Of a stretch of 64,000 nucleotides of DNA, positions 24,623-38,800 are shown in pieces; position 1 is the first letter of the stretch, and the number at the start of each line of letters is the position of its first letter. The translations under genes were made by a program, and so were the position numbers. The notes beneath the pieces were generated by a model. The model ran no database searches and was not told the origin of the DNA. It saw only the letters and a list, made by a program, of their open reading frames with translations. The DNA is from Tachypleus tridentatus (taxonomy: Eukaryota > Arthropoda > Merostomata > Xiphosura > Limulidae): positions 68,850,447 through 68,914,446 of the forward strand of contig NC_134835.1 of the NCBI RefSeq assembly GCF_004210375.1, written 5' to 3'.

Positions 24623-24924
24623 CATTTTATACGAAAACGCAGCTTTTCTACTGGTAAAATCTTGTACGCACTTAGTGAGGGCTGTCTTTAATATAGGCAT
24701 ACGTATATATGCCCATTGCTCTGTTTTATATTTAGAGAATTTAGTTACACCAGAACTATATATTCTCACTGTATTCTCAGACAAATGTCAGTGATAGTCT
24801 TCCACTATTGAAATAAAATAGGCAATGGTTACAGTAGTTGATCATGAAATCATGATCGTAAAAAAAAGGAAACAAGGTTGTAGATACTGTATATATTACT
24901 CAAACTACAAATCCATATTTTGAC

Positions 24925-25012
24925 CCTTCCACCTAGTAGCACAGCGGCACGTCTATAGGAAGAGCACAGATAGCCCTTTGTACTTAATACGAAATATGCA
25001 AATAAATAATAT
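24925..25012 (+). repeat. SINE family F2 fragment
   Basis: Has the CTAGTAGCACAGCGGCACGTC head start, then agagcacagatagccctttg and an A-rich end. The middle of the element is deleted. Confidence 0.6.
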
Positions 25013-25709
25013 AACTTGCATTAGTTTCTAACCTCTCCAGTTTTTGAAATTCACTGTAATGGTAATTTTGACTCCACTTATTATAATTATAGGTCACAGC
25101 ATGAAGTCAAAATGGGGGTTTATAATTTGAATAAATAATACCTATAGTATCTCTAGCCTTTTTTACAATCCTTATTTGCAGGTTTTTAATTTCATTTTTT
25201 TATTTACCCTGTTATAAACATCTCAAACACAATGTGTATACCCAAGGTAAGAAATATTATTTAAGAAAGTAATAATGTTATTGAAAACTTTACAAACATT
25301 TTACTGAAATGTTAAAGTGCCATCTGTGATGTGTTCATAAAACTAATTGTCAAGGCATTTGTAACGTAAAGGTAATTTTAAAGTTTCAGCTACAACTGAA
25401 ATTACAGACTATAAGAGAATGTGGTTACTGAACGAATGACCAGCGCAGACTAGTTATTAGAATGAATGTTCGAGTATAGTGGGATAATATTAGAGTAAAA
25501 ATCGTATTTTATGGCAAACTATAATGGATATGACAGAATAACTGGAAAGTGAGATGATTATTTTTAAAGTTGAAGAACAAGTGAATGAAAATGCACTGAA
25601 GTAGACATTCTTTTTAATACAACATACAATGGGACGACCAGAGTTGTTGGTTGGTTTTATGTTTTGGGTAGGAAATGCAACATCGATGTTCGAGATTGTA
25701 AAGATTTAG

Positions 25710-25965
25710 TTTTGAATTTTGCGCAAAGCTAAACGAGGGCTATCTGCGCTACCCGTCCCTAATTTAGTAGTGTAAGACTAAGAAGGTAGCTAGTTGTCGC
25801 CACCCACCGCCACCCACCGCCAATTCTTGGGCTACTCTTTTACCAACGAATAGTGGGATTGGCTGTCACATTATAATGCCCCCACAGCTAAAAGGACGAG
25901 AATATTTGGCGCGACGGGGATTCGAACCCACGACCCTCGGATTACGAGTCGAATACCGAGCCCGA
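25710..25965 (-). repeat. SINE family F1 copy
   Basis: A near-complete minus-strand copy with a small internal duplication of ccaccgccacc near 25800-25820. The head is incomplete (it ends after the anticodon-arm region). Confidence 0.85.
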
Positions 25966-26404
25966 TTGTAAATAAGTTTAACTTCCCAAATTAAGTATAT
26001 AGTATATTAATTATTTTTATTGTTTTTTAAAAGTTTTGCTTGACGATTCGTCTGACTCTCATAGGTGTATTTTAAAGAACATTATTTTCAACACTTGTCA
26101 CAAATTAAATTGAGATGTTATGGTTTGTATATATAATTTGTTTAATGAGTAACTTTTAATTATATAAATTAATTTAAAATAGCACTTTCAAGATAGTTTT
26201 AGTTTACATTATTATCCTACGATTTGTAAGCTTTATTAAGCAATAAAAATTTTAAAATAAAGTTGCTAAACGTTATTCCAACAAGACTACGGGATGTGGA
26301 AGCTTTTACCTAGAGTGAAATAATTTAGAAGACTAAATACAAGTGAACCAGACTGGTAAAATCTGATGGTACACTAGAACACTGAAAAAGAACCCTTCCT
26401 CTCC

Positions 26405-26476
26405 CCTTCGGTGGCTCCGGGTTTCGATATTTGCGTGTGAAGAGCACAGATAGCCCATTGTGTTTGTTTTTAACAA
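26405..26476 (+). repeat. SINE family F2 fragment
   Basis: ggctccgggtttcgatattt, then agagcacagatagcccattg: the B-box region joined to the F2 tail. Confidence 0.6.
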
Positions 26477-26595
26477 ACTAGAAACTAATTGCAAATCTGA
26501 TGTTCTGAAATACTATAATATGTATATTTATTACGTAGACAACGAAGTTTGATTTATTTTGACTCATAATTATTCTCAACCCTTATCACCCCCCC

Positions 26596-26625
26596 ACACA
26601 CACACACACACACACACACACAAGT
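26596..26625. repeat. (CA)n microsatellite
   Basis: About 15 CA units directly after a run of C. Confidence 0.95.
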
Positions 26626-26655
26626 GAAACAACTTCCTTGAAGCTTCTCTGAACG

Positions 26656-26661
26656 TTTATT
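26656..26661 (-). terminator. Poly(A) signal candidate for the agmatinase gene
   Basis: TTTATT on the plus strand (AATAAA on the coding strand), 81 bp past the stop codon at 26742-26744. Confidence 0.5.
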
Positions 26662-26741
26662 GAAAATTTAAAAAGTAATCGTGAACAAATAATCTCTCTA
26701 AAACTGTTTTTTTGGCAGGGGCACGCGTGTTTGCGTAACTA

Positions 26742-26843
26742 TTACTTAATGTAAGTAACACCAGGAAGAACACACAAAAGTTCAAACAAAATGTTCGCTG
26801 CTGTCAGAGCAGTATTTCCTGTCGTATCATACGGTGGTGACAC
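26742..26843 (-). CDS. AGMAT: AGMAT exon 7, terminal
   Basis: VSPPYDTTGNTALTAANILF, then ELLCVLPGVTYIK and TAA, after acceptor TTTCAG. It matches the conserved VSPPYD..GNTA..AA C-terminal block. Confidence 0.95.
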   Translation of the reverse strand: MSPPYDTTGNTALTAANILFELLCVLPGVTYIK

Positions 26844-29800
26844 CTGAAAGTAAGAGAAACTGAATCATCAAAACAGTCTATCGAAAAAATCCACAACTGT
26901 TTTATTTTGTTTTTCAATATATATCTATTATATTGTGTCAAAGTAAATGTGCTAAAGTTTTAAATATAAATTAATCATAAATATTTTAACAATTATTTCA
27001 ACAATATAAAGAATTTTGTTTAAATAATTATCTTGATGTGAAGAACGTACTTCATGTTCCAATGTTTCTTAAAATAACTGATAGACAGATGCGAACGGTT
27101 TTCAGTGTCCTTTTTCCCTTTGTTTCTTAACTACGTTTTGCAACGAAAAATTCTGAAGAATACCTTTTCTCGAACTGAAAAATGTATTCGCGTATTTCAT
27201 TTTTACAAATATATCCAGATACGAACACACATACACTTAATCTGGGTATGCTCCAGTGTAGTGATAAAAACAGTTAACTATATTTCTCCATTGTTCTTTA
27301 TTCCTCGCGCTAACTTTCCTAATTCAAGTTTTTAATTTCATGATAATTTTTAATGTCGTCGAGTAAATTCTCGTTGCTCTTTCTTTTACCCTTCACGTCA
27401 GAATCTACTGATCTGTTTTCACATCTATGTACATAAAGTAGTTCATTTCACGGTTCCCACGTATGTCCAGTAATTGGTTTGTTTTGTTGGAATTTCGCAC
27501 AAAGCTACTCGAGGGCTATCTGTGCTAGCCGTCCCTAATTTAGCAGTGTAAGGCTAGAGGGAAGGCACCTAGTCATTACCACCCACCGCCAACTCTTGGG
27601 CTATTCTTTTACCAACGAATAGTGGGATTGACCGTAACATTATAACGCCCCCACGGCTGGGAGGGCGAGCATGTTTGGCGCGAACTCGCGACCCTTGGAT
27701 TACGAGTCGCACGCCTTACGCGCTAGGCCATGTCCAGTAATTGTCGTTTTTAGTTTGTTTCTTTTAAACATATGGGACTCAGTACGTGGGTTTTCGCTGG
27801 GGTAATTGGACCACGCTTTGTTCTGATACATCAGCTGTCTTTTTACTTGTCAGGCAACGAGAAAGAATTCGATTTGCAATGACTGTTTCTAGACTTCTCA
27901 CTGTGTCTTTTGTCTACTTCTAACTGATGAAAAATGTATCTCAAACGCGGTAAAAACGCATCAATACCAAAGTGATACATACTTGTTGCCCCAGTGGCGG
28001 CGCCAAGGGGGGACTTGTGGTGGCTTGAGCTCCCCCCAATATTGTTACCTATATATATTCATAAAATATGGAAAACACAATGGTCGTTGCTGATTAACAA
28101 TTAACATAAAAGAAACATAGATCTGTAGAACTCAACGTCTTCATTAAGACGGAAGTATGTGTCATGCGTCCCATAGCAACGTCCTGAATGCAGTGAAACT
28201 CATGCGCTGTATTGCCGCTCCCTGTGTAATGCTATTCTATCTTGAGCTTTGACGAAGATTAGACAACCACGTTGATTTCAAGTTACAACAGATCACCAAA
28301 GGTTTCACAGGTATTTACCCATTAATTTCATTTATCTTTTATTGAAAAGTAAAACATAGCATGCATATATAAGTGTATTGTGTATTAGCCATCCAAAATT
28401 TGTTGCCAATCACCGCAACAGGCACATTGTTTTGAAGTAATACAGACTATAAACACAACATGATGAAAGATTGTTAGCCTGATAGTGACCTTACTTTTCC
28501 TCAGAGTGTATTAACTTCACATGATATAATTCGTTTCTGCTATGTAAACTACGTCTTTATGTTATATTTCCTTTGATTTGTAGCTTTATTCTTAATGGTA
28601 TATTAAATGTTCAATCTAAACTATTCTTTATTTTCTTTATTATTATGTATTACCTTAGGTGGAATTTAGGTGAGCTTCCTCTTTTACATATACGCATATT
28701 TTCATAAACAGATTATTTCTAATTTGTAATAATGAATTATTAATCAGAGTATGAATTTCCAATGAAAACTGCATTGAAAACGCAGTTCAAAATAGCACAC
28801 CTTTCTGAAATGTACTTTGGTACTTACATTATTATAATTTACCATCTATACTTCATATTGATGGCATTTTGGGAAGCCCTCCCCCCCAACGAAAATATCC
28901 TGGCGCCGCCACTGTGTTGCCCCACGTTTATACAGCGGTAAGTCTTCGGATTTACAACGCTAAAACAGGGGTTTGATTCCCCCCGGTGGGCTCAACAGAT
29001 AGCTCGATGTGACTTTGCTATAAGAAAAAAACGCAAACACATACTTGTTGACAACACTTGTTTTCGTAAATTGTAACTTGCAATATGTTGTTAATGACAC
29101 TAGCTGATGTCTTAACTCTAATCATTGAATAACTTAAACTAACAAATTATACTCTAATATTAATCTCTTGGTCATTTACATATAAAGTATTGTAACTTTA
29201 ATTCTTAAAAATATGTATTCCAAGATAACCTTACCTCTACCAAATCTCCTCCAATGATATTTAACCCTAAACAACCACGAATTATTTCAAGTAGTTGTGA
29301 TGGTGTTAGTCCAGCAATTTCCGGAGTACCTACAGTTTTAAACAATAAAAAAACTAAAAATACTTTTTTATAATGAATTAATTTCATATTTTAAATTACA
29401 GCTATAAACAATTGTATACAGTGAGCAGCGAGTGAGAGTGTGGATAATTATGGGTTATTTCAAAACATTGAGTTTAATTATAAAACTTGAGTAGAATTTG
29501 TTAAAGTAAAAATATTAACAAAATTATAGCTGTATTGTAAGTTTTTAATGGTGACCGACTAACAAACTTTGCCAAATGCTATTCCTATTAGTTTAGCAGT
29601 GAAAATAAAACAACAAAAAAAGAAACTTCACTGTAGTTTACAGTTTGAGAAATTGCGCGGGTAAAATCACGCACAACAGTTGCTAATGGATGCCACCTGG
29701 CAATAAAAATTAAAGTTATCTGCCGTATTTCTCCCTCTGTTTTATTTTTCCTTCCCTTCAAAGCGCCAAACTTGTGATACAATAAAACAACTGAAACACA

Positions 29801-32800
29801 GATGGGGATTCCCAAGGGAGGTGCACAGCTTTGTGTGAGGTCGCTAAGTTCGAGGAGAAAGCAGCGCGAGAGAGTGAAAACAGCATGTGGAAGTTTGTTT
29901 TTGTATTTCGCACAAAGCTACTCGAGGGCTATCTGCGCTAGCCGTCTCTAATTTAGCAGTGCAAGACTAGAGGTAAGGCAGCTAGTCATCACAACCCACC
30001 GCCAACTCTTGGGCTACTCTTTTACCAACGAATAGTGGGATTGACCGCACACTATAATGCCCACCCCCGGCTGAAAGTGCGAGCATGTTTGGCGCGACGG
30101 GGATGCGAACCCGCGAACCCCAGATTACGAGTCACACGCTTGGCCATGCTGGGCCACATGTGGAAGAGTGAGGCAAACGGTCGAAGTAGAAGCGACTACT
30201 GCTACAGCACCTAGACGACGTTGAGATTTATTTTTAGGAGAAAGCTGGGTTGAAATAATGTGTTTTCTCGGAACAAACGTTGGACTGAAAAATCGTGACT
30301 TTCCGGAAAATCCTCAGAACGAGTCGTTTTGTGGTAAACGAATATGAGCAGTGCACCTGAGTCCAAAAATAATGGCATGATTATGTAATAATATTTTGAG
30401 CTTTAAGTCCAAAGTTAGGCCACGTTAATACATTACGATCGATTTCAAGCGTATTGTAATGTTCTTTGATCACCAATAAATAAGATTAACATGAATTATT
30501 TATTGTCAAAGCGAAGTAATGGTGTTTTAGTATAGTTTGTTTTTACAGGAAATGTACGATAATTACAAAGATAACATTTCTGGCCTGTTGGATAATCGTA
30601 TTTTTATAACGATCTGTTTATTCACGATTGTCGTGAATCTACTACTAAACACAGTTTATCAACGGACACGATCTACTAAATATGCCAGGAGTTCAGGTTT
30701 CCAAGTTTCAATAATGTTAGGATCATGTTTTACCTAATATGCAACAGTCAGAAGTCAAATCAGCAAGGTTAAAATATTTGCGAAGAAAAATAATTCAACC
30801 CCTACTTTTTAGCATGCTAATCATCGAGTGCAGCTCGTGAAGATCATATTTATACAACTAAAACCTTCAAAACTTACAATGGGAAATTTATATTGCACAA
30901 GTGTATCATGTGATTCGTGGTTTTTGTCTTCTATGATAATTTTTCAAGGCGACTTCTAAAAAGTAGGTTACGCTCTTAATTACACGAGAGTTGTCGAGGT
31001 ATACTATATATGGAAGTGTTTTCGTAAAACATCGATTAACTAATGTTTATTTATAGACATTTTTATTTCAAGAAAATATTAGCATTTATATACAATATCA
31101 GGAACTGCAGTTTCATTGAACACGTCTACGTTATGAACAGTATACAAGAACCTCGTCATGTGCACAATATAAAATAAAGAAAACTACAAGTATATATCTT
31201 TTTTTAATTCGCGGCTTTTCTTGCTCATATATGACAGTCAAGAATCTTTATTTCTGAAAATAAATGTGTAACTCATTATGTCATAAAAATCAAACACAAG
31301 TCTTATTTCCAGTGTTTATTTATCGTTTTCTTTGCTTATTGGGATATATACAAGTAAATTTCACAATTTAAATCAATTATTTGAAAAATGTAATTAGACG
31401 AGTGAATTAAGGCTATTTGGTGTCAAGGCAATGTAAGTTTTGGTCCTTTGAAAAAAGCTTAAATTTAAATTTCACTTTTAACCAAATATTTCCTAGAATA
31501 ATAATTGTAGCATCCTACCTATAATAATTGGCCCAGCATAGCCAGGTGGTTAAGGCACTCGACTCCTCATCTGAGGGTCGCGGGCTCGCATCCCCGTCGC
31601 GCCAAACATGCTCGCCCTTTCAGCCGTGGGGGCGTTATAATGTGACGGTCAATCCCACTATTCGTTGGTAAAAGAGTAGCGTAAGAGTTGGCTGTGGGTG
31701 GTGATGACTAGCTGCCATCCCTCTAGTCTTACACTGCTAAATTAGGGACGACTAGCGCAGATAGCCCTAGACTAGCTTTGCGCGAAATTATAAACAAAAC
31801 AATACAGAAAATGAATTATTATCATTGTTGGCCTAACTGTATGTAATATTTTGTGAAATAAAATTGTTTTTTGTTTGTTTTTTAGAATCGCACAAATTGT
31901 GTTATTTGGTACATTTATCAATATCTTGCACTTACCAGTACTAAGCACAACCCTAATTAGCATTTAGTATGATAATAAGTGACATCTTAAAACAAGGATG
32001 TTATTCAAACCTATATTTCTCAGCGTTCACTCTTGGTCGAACCAGTGAATTTCCTTTGAAACACTCCTGTATCCGTTTCAGACTGTTAAATCACAAATAT
32101 ATTATTGTTGTCATGAGTACAAATAAAAATGAAAAAGGTGTTGAGTGTATTGAACTATTCCTCCATTTCTTTGACGGAATAGCAGCCGATTGAAAAGTGT
32201 TTGGAAGAAGTTATATATTTGTTCCAAGTAAGAAAGAAAGAAACACATCGAAAAAGTGTGTTTCTCATCAGAGACATCACAATTTAACGAAATCTGAGAA
32301 CTAGAAGAGGTAGCTCTGATTTTCACATCCAAATTATAAACAGGAAAAAACACAAACTTTTTCCAACATTTTAAGATTTATTATGTACATCTGAAAATTG
32401 TTTACCATAAAAATGCCAACTTTCATTAAATAATGAAAAATATTTTAGCTAAGACCAATGGAACTTTTTAGTGACCTCCTATTTGTTTCATTTTTGTTAA
32501 AATATTCTCGTAACTAATGTAACTGTTTTTCTTTAAATTGTTACTAGTCCTAAAGTGCATTCCTGAAAACTATATGTCAAATAATTTATATATAAAATGT
32601 AACAACAAAACAAGAGGTTGGAACAAAACCAATAACAAAAAAGCTCAATATAGGGTGAAAAATAGATCAGAAACAGTTTGATTTTTATCTTAGTAAGTTC
32701 GATGCTTCTTACTATTTCACCAGTAAGTTTATGCTTAAACTAAACACACGTATGTGCGAAGTTGGCGTAATTGCAAAAAGGAACAGCAAAACTTCCGACT

Positions 32801-35800
32801 GTGGTAATAAAACATTATTCTCTACGTGTATAAAATGGCCATTTCGAACCTTTATTCTGATGTAATACTCTATGCATCTAAATGTGTATTTATTAGAAGC
32901 CAAAATGAGAGTATTGAGAGCAAGCTACCATTTTGATGCAAATCACGAAATACTTGCCTGTACCAGGGGCGTAGGCAGGATCAAGGGCATCAATGTCGAT
33001 GCTAACGTAAACTGGTACGTCACCCATTTGCTTATGAATCTCCCTCATCGCTGGTACTAGAGACTTGTTCCAACAGTCATCAGCTCTCACAACCTTGAAT
33101 CCCTAGTAAAGGCTCTGTATGATCAGCTAGTGACATTAAGCGTTTAACATTGAAGGTCTTTTAATATTGATTAAAAATATACTGTTTTGCTGCAGTTTAA
33201 GGGATTGTCTCAGTGTTAAAACATTTGTATAAACAGGAGAGTAGCCAATGTATTGTCGTGTATCGTGTTATAGTGGGAGAAAGTATTTAATATGTTATTA
33301 AAAATCCATTTTTATAGTGAAGAACTAGAAACAGATAACATTTGAGGTAGTCAGTCGATGTTCCCTTAAAAATAAAATGTTCAAACTATGGTAAGCTATA
33401 TCCCTCAGTAACATTTTATACTTTAATAGTTATTTAATGAAATAAAATAAGTTTTAAGTTATTTCAGAACACAAAATATTAGGCAGCGAAGGAACAAAAT
33501 ATATAGTTTTCGTCAGGTGAATAAAATATCAAAATCCTAAGTCACGTGTGAACATTTACAAGTTATTACAAATTTTGGTGGCTGACCACGTCGTTACAGG
33601 CCATGTCGTCACGTTCGATCATACTAAATCTGAAGGTTGTGCTTCTTAACAATACTCCAGCAGCTAGGGAACGTTTTAAACTCTATTGTGTGTGAACTCG
33701 GCAGATAGCTTAATGTGGCTTTGCTACAAGAAAACACACACAATAGTGTGTGTGTGATTTGACTAGAATTTGCAGCTTCGGAATGACAGTTAGCCCCGTC
33801 CTTATCTGTATGGTAGTTTTTATTTATAATCTATTCAAACCTTTAAAAAATACATAGGCCCAGACTATTCAAAGAATAAATCTCAATTTTTAGTTTTTCT
33901 CACTATGTAATGAGATAAAACAGACACTAAGGCTTTTCATGCCTGTACTTTAAAAAAGACGTGCCTAAAGATTATTACCTGAAAAATGCATAAATCTTGT
34001 TTTTATTATTTTTATGTCGATTTAAAAGTCTTGTTTTTAAACACAAGCAGTAAGTCATGTTCCCCAGGAAAACAGTTGTTATAAACAGCATATTCAACGT
34101 AACCGAAGGAGGCACCAGAGGCTATATGCCTGCATTTTTGACCTGGTAACGAAGTGCCCCTTTGAGTGGGAAATTTAGACTTGAATAGACTTATCATGCA
34201 TGCTCGCTCTTTCAGTTTTGTTTGTTTCTTTACTTCAAGTTTAGCACAAAGCAACACAAAATAAAATGCTCCCCCTTCAATTAAAATATCTTTTACCGTA
34301 TACTTTTTAAAATAAGTAAAAACCGAAAATTAAAAAAAACATTATTATGTAACTGATATTAAATTAAAATGGTAAATATTGTTTATGTTACTCAAGTTAG
34401 AAGTAATTAGTCATAAAAAGATACAGATATAACAAGAAATATAAGCACACCTGATCCACAGAGTACTGATATTTAAACTCGGACTCGCTATACAAAGACC
34501 CTCTTAGCCCAATTTGGGCTACTCGTTTACAGTCCAAAAGTCCTTCCTTAACAGCATTCCTGAATGGTGTTCCATGGTAAATTTTACATCCTAAAGCTTC
34601 ATCATTGGTGTCTGCATGAGCATCTACGTGGATCAAACCCAGAGGCCCATGTTTCTCCTGGATAAATAAAACAATTTTTTAACCAAAGAGAAAAATAACA
34701 AAAACCACGAAATTGCCCATTTTAAGCAAAAGTTTTAAAGTTGTAATTTACATATTAGCTGCAATCATAATGATTACATTAACTTAACCCTCGAAAGTCT
34801 CACATACTTGACGTTAGGTTTTATAAATTCTAGTACTTTCAAAGGAAGACCATAAAGGAAAGGTCAATCAGGCATACAAAAAGTTAGTTGAGAAAGTTTA
34901 ATATACACTTGAGAAAAATACCGTCTTTAGCCGGTAGAGTAAATTAATCAATACATTTTCAGCTGTGAAGTGGTAAAAGTAAGTGTATGCAGTTAACGTC
35001 ATTAAAGTTAGGCTTATCAGTTCCATAGTTTTCATGTTCATAAAAACGTTAAGGAAAAAATAAACTAATTTTTATTCTCTAAATGACTAGTCCTAGAATT
35101 ATATGCACCAGATAATTCAAATCCAATCATCCTCCTGAACGAAAGAACGATGTTAAAACGTACTTACGTTTGTTTTTACAACATGTTATTTCGTTTGATT
35201 TTTAAAATATTAAATTCTACACTTTATTTATCGAATTTAAATACAGATTTCTTATATAAAAATACGGTCACAATATCTTTGTAAAATATTTTAAATGTAT
35301 CTATTAAACAAGGATATGATTGCTTCTGAATCCGATGATTCATGAATCATCACCCGCTCCTGCGGTTTGGGACTGTGCACGTACTATAAGACTGGTGCTC
35401 AAATACGATTAATCGATCGACTAAAAATAGTCTAATTTTTGGAGTGTGCTGTTGACTAATTATTTTTTCTCTAGTATATCAATTCAGAATTAGGGACATA
35501 CGTGTACTGATAACCTTTTATTAGATATGAGCGAAATCCTGACACAAATACACAAAAGTTGTTCATTGTCGTTGACTTTGTGTGTGTTTGATACAAAGAT
35601 ACACAGTGGGCAGGCCCGGCATGGCCAGGTGTGATAAGGCATTCGGCTCGTAATCCAAGAGTCGCGGTTTCGAATCCCAGTCGCACCAAACATGCTTGCC
35701 CTTTCAGTCGTGAGGAGGTTATAATGTTATAGTCAATCCCACTATTCGTTGGTAAAAGAGTAGCCCAAGAGTTGACGGTGGGTGGTGATGAGTAGCTGCC

Positions 35801-38800
35801 TTCCCTCTAGTCTTACACTGCTAAATTAGAGACGGCTAGCGCAGATAGCCCTCGTGTAGCTTTGCGCGAAATTCCAAAACAAACAAACAAATACAGAGTA
35901 GGTATATTTTATTCTAATTGGTTTTAATTTTAATACTGAGTAGCATCACTTCCAAGAAAATCCCCCTTCTATAAGTCTAGGTACGTGCAGAACAGAAAAA
36001 TCAGGGAATATTTTCTTAGAAGTGATGCTACTCAGTGTTAAAATTAAAACCAATTAGAATAAAATATACCTACACAGCATTCACTGCGTAAGCAAGTTTC
36101 TAAAACATGTGTAAAGGTCTAATATCATAGAACTGTTAATAACAAAACACGATTGAATCATAATTTCATGTAATAATACTGAAATCAGTGGGATGCAAAC
36201 TGTTCTTGCTTTAGGTTTCCATTTATACCAGCAAGCCCGTATTAACTAAGGTAGTTTGAGTCCCCTTGAATTGGGTACAAGCAAATTTGAAGTTAATTAT
36301 AATTAAAGCACACAGAGAAACATAGAAGCATTTGAGCTACATAAGGTTAGATTAGGTGATACAAATAACATAATCTCTGTCGCACCAAACATGCTCGCTC
36401 TCCGAGCTGTGGGGGCGTTATATGTTACGGTCAATCCCACTATTCGTTGGTAAAAGAGTAGCCCAAGAGTTGGCGATGGGTGGTGATGACTAGCTGCCTT
36501 CCCTCTAGTCTTACACTGCTAAATTAGGGACGGCTAGCGCAGATAACACTCATGTAGCTTTGCGCGAAATTCAAAAACAACAACAAATGATATAATGATA
36601 ATAATAATAATGATTTTGTTTTCTACAAGTTTCACTCGCTTGGAGTAACAACTCAGGGGTAGCACAAGCTTCATGTAATTTGCTTCGTATAACATTTTCT
36701 TCATATTATCCTTTTGTACCTGCTATTAAGTTTAAGTATCGTAGTAAACTGCCTACACTTAGCATTATATAGCTGTGTGTAATTTAGCTGAAGAGCTTGC
36801 TTAGTTTTAAGATAGAGTGTGAGGAGACGAAAAACAACGGGTGAATTTCAACGTTCATTTTTGACTTGTCATGGCCAGGTGGGTAGAGCTATGAAATCAT
36901 AATCTGCAGGTATCGAACAGCCATCAACAGATAATATGTAGCAAATCTTTGAGGTATTGGATAGCCACAGATGGATAATGTGTAACAAGTGTTTCGGGTA
37001 TCGGACAATGACACACAGCTAATATGTTAAGAATGCTTTGGGTATCGGATAACTAGAGACAGATAATGTGTAACAACTGTTTTGGGTATCGAATAACCAT
37101 AGACGAATGATGTGTAACAAGTGTTTGACACTGTCAAATTCTCAAATTCATGCCTTGTATGGTATAATAAAAACTGCTGTTATTCGAAACTAAAATGTTA
37201 CATAGTTTGATGATGGATGGAAATATCTTTATTGTTTTCTTAGAAGTCAAACTAACAAAATTATATATTAAGATGTTTTTATTGTACATCAATACGTTAA
37301 TTCCCTGTTACAGTTACTTTTATATAAACTCCACTAACACTGTAAGAATCACGTGTGTAAGAATACTTTATTGGAGCCAAATAATTGTGCCATCTCTTCA
37401 TAGAGGTACACTTCAGTTTTCTTAATATCAAAAGATAAAAGTAGTTTAAGCTGGTAAATAAAAGTTAATTTAAATATTTCATACGTATTTCATTTCTCTG
37501 TCACTATTACTTTTTTTCTGACAGATGCATAGAGTTTATTCTTTAATCTTGGAAATATATATAAATGTTTTTCTTTCTATTTCACATAAAATTACTCTAG
37601 GGCTATCTATCTGCCCTTGTCGTCCATATATAATACTCAAATCACACACTATAAGAAAGGTAAATAATCAACATCATCCACCTACAACTTTTAGACTACG
37701 TTTTGCCAATGAATAGTGAGATTGACTTTACAATATAACTGCCCTATGGCTGAAAAAAAAGTTTTGATCTCGTGAGCTGGAGATTGCTAGTTGATAATCC
37801 TAACCATAACACGAAAATGGAAAGGTTTATGTTTTAGTATTTGTGCAAAATTACTCACTAGTTAACTGTGCGAACCATTTAGTATAAAAATACATAATGG
37901 TTCGTGTAGTTATTAATATTGGTTCCAAAGTTATTATTTAGTTCTAAACTTGTGAAAGTAACCATTAAAGTAACCATTAACCAAATGATATTAGAAATCA
38001 TTTGATTAGGCCAGAAGAATGTCAGAGGCTTTTATTCTGGCAGAGCGAGTGAAATCCATTGACAAATGTCGAAAGAGGAGTAACCAGTCACATGGTGGCA
38101 CCACTGGGTTCTGCATTGATTTTAGGTGAATGACAGAACATACGCTGATACCATTTCACTCTTGCAAAAATAAGAATGTTTGGACGCAGTGAAATGGGCA
38201 CATTTAGTACCTTGGATTTGACATCCATGTATTTTCAAGTTGAACTGGAAAATTGAAATTAGACTCAAGAGTGCTTTTAGCACTCTTGGTGGCTTGTATG
38301 AATTTTGTGTTATTTCATTCAGTTTTTTTTAATGCACCCAGTAACTTTGTAAAGTTAATGAATTCACACGTAACTACTTACAATAGTAGAAATTCCTGAT
38401 CTGTGGTAATGGTGTTCTAGTGTTTAGTCACCTGGTAAAGCCTACAATTGATAACCTGAAATATTATTCCATTGGATGCAAAAAAATGCAGACTTTAAGC
38501 TGAAACTTCGGAAATGCACAGGAAAGTGGCATTTTTTGTCATATTGTAGGTAAAGAAGGAATTTCCATGGATTCTATTTCAAGCTGTGTTAAAATGAGAA
38601 GTCCACAGTATCCTTTGATTTATCTTGTATTGCCGGTATTTGTGGCCAACTTCTATAAAATTACATTGCTTTTATCTGGCCTTACTGCTGTTGAAACACA
38701 TTTCAGGTTGAGTCAGGAATGCAATCAAGTATTCCAGTCTCTGAAATGCGCTTTACCCAATACCCATCTGTTTGAAAATCTACAAAAAGATTATGAACAC

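Larger units (their letters stand above)
22896..26741. other. Convergent intergenic region between ALDH and agmatinase
   Basis: Holds the 3' ends of both genes, SINE pieces (listed separately) and a CA microsatellite. The stretch 23057-24340 shows nothing I recognise. Confidence 0.7.

Noticed and set aside
30537-30737. 66-codon open frame after a possible acceptor in an agmatinase intron
   Set aside because: Plus strand inside a minus-strand gene, no motif, no second exon.
31530-31605. tRNA gene (Thr-CGT-like) with A and B boxes; similar at 51628, 53707 and 35613
   Set aside because: Each is joined to the same F1 SINE body and tail and occurs many times. Stems are imperfect, so these are SINE heads, not tRNA genes.
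36909-37128. Regular 44-bp repeats resembling a CRISPR array
   Set aside because: The whole unit repeats without distinct spacers and the genome is eukaryotic; it is a minisatellite.
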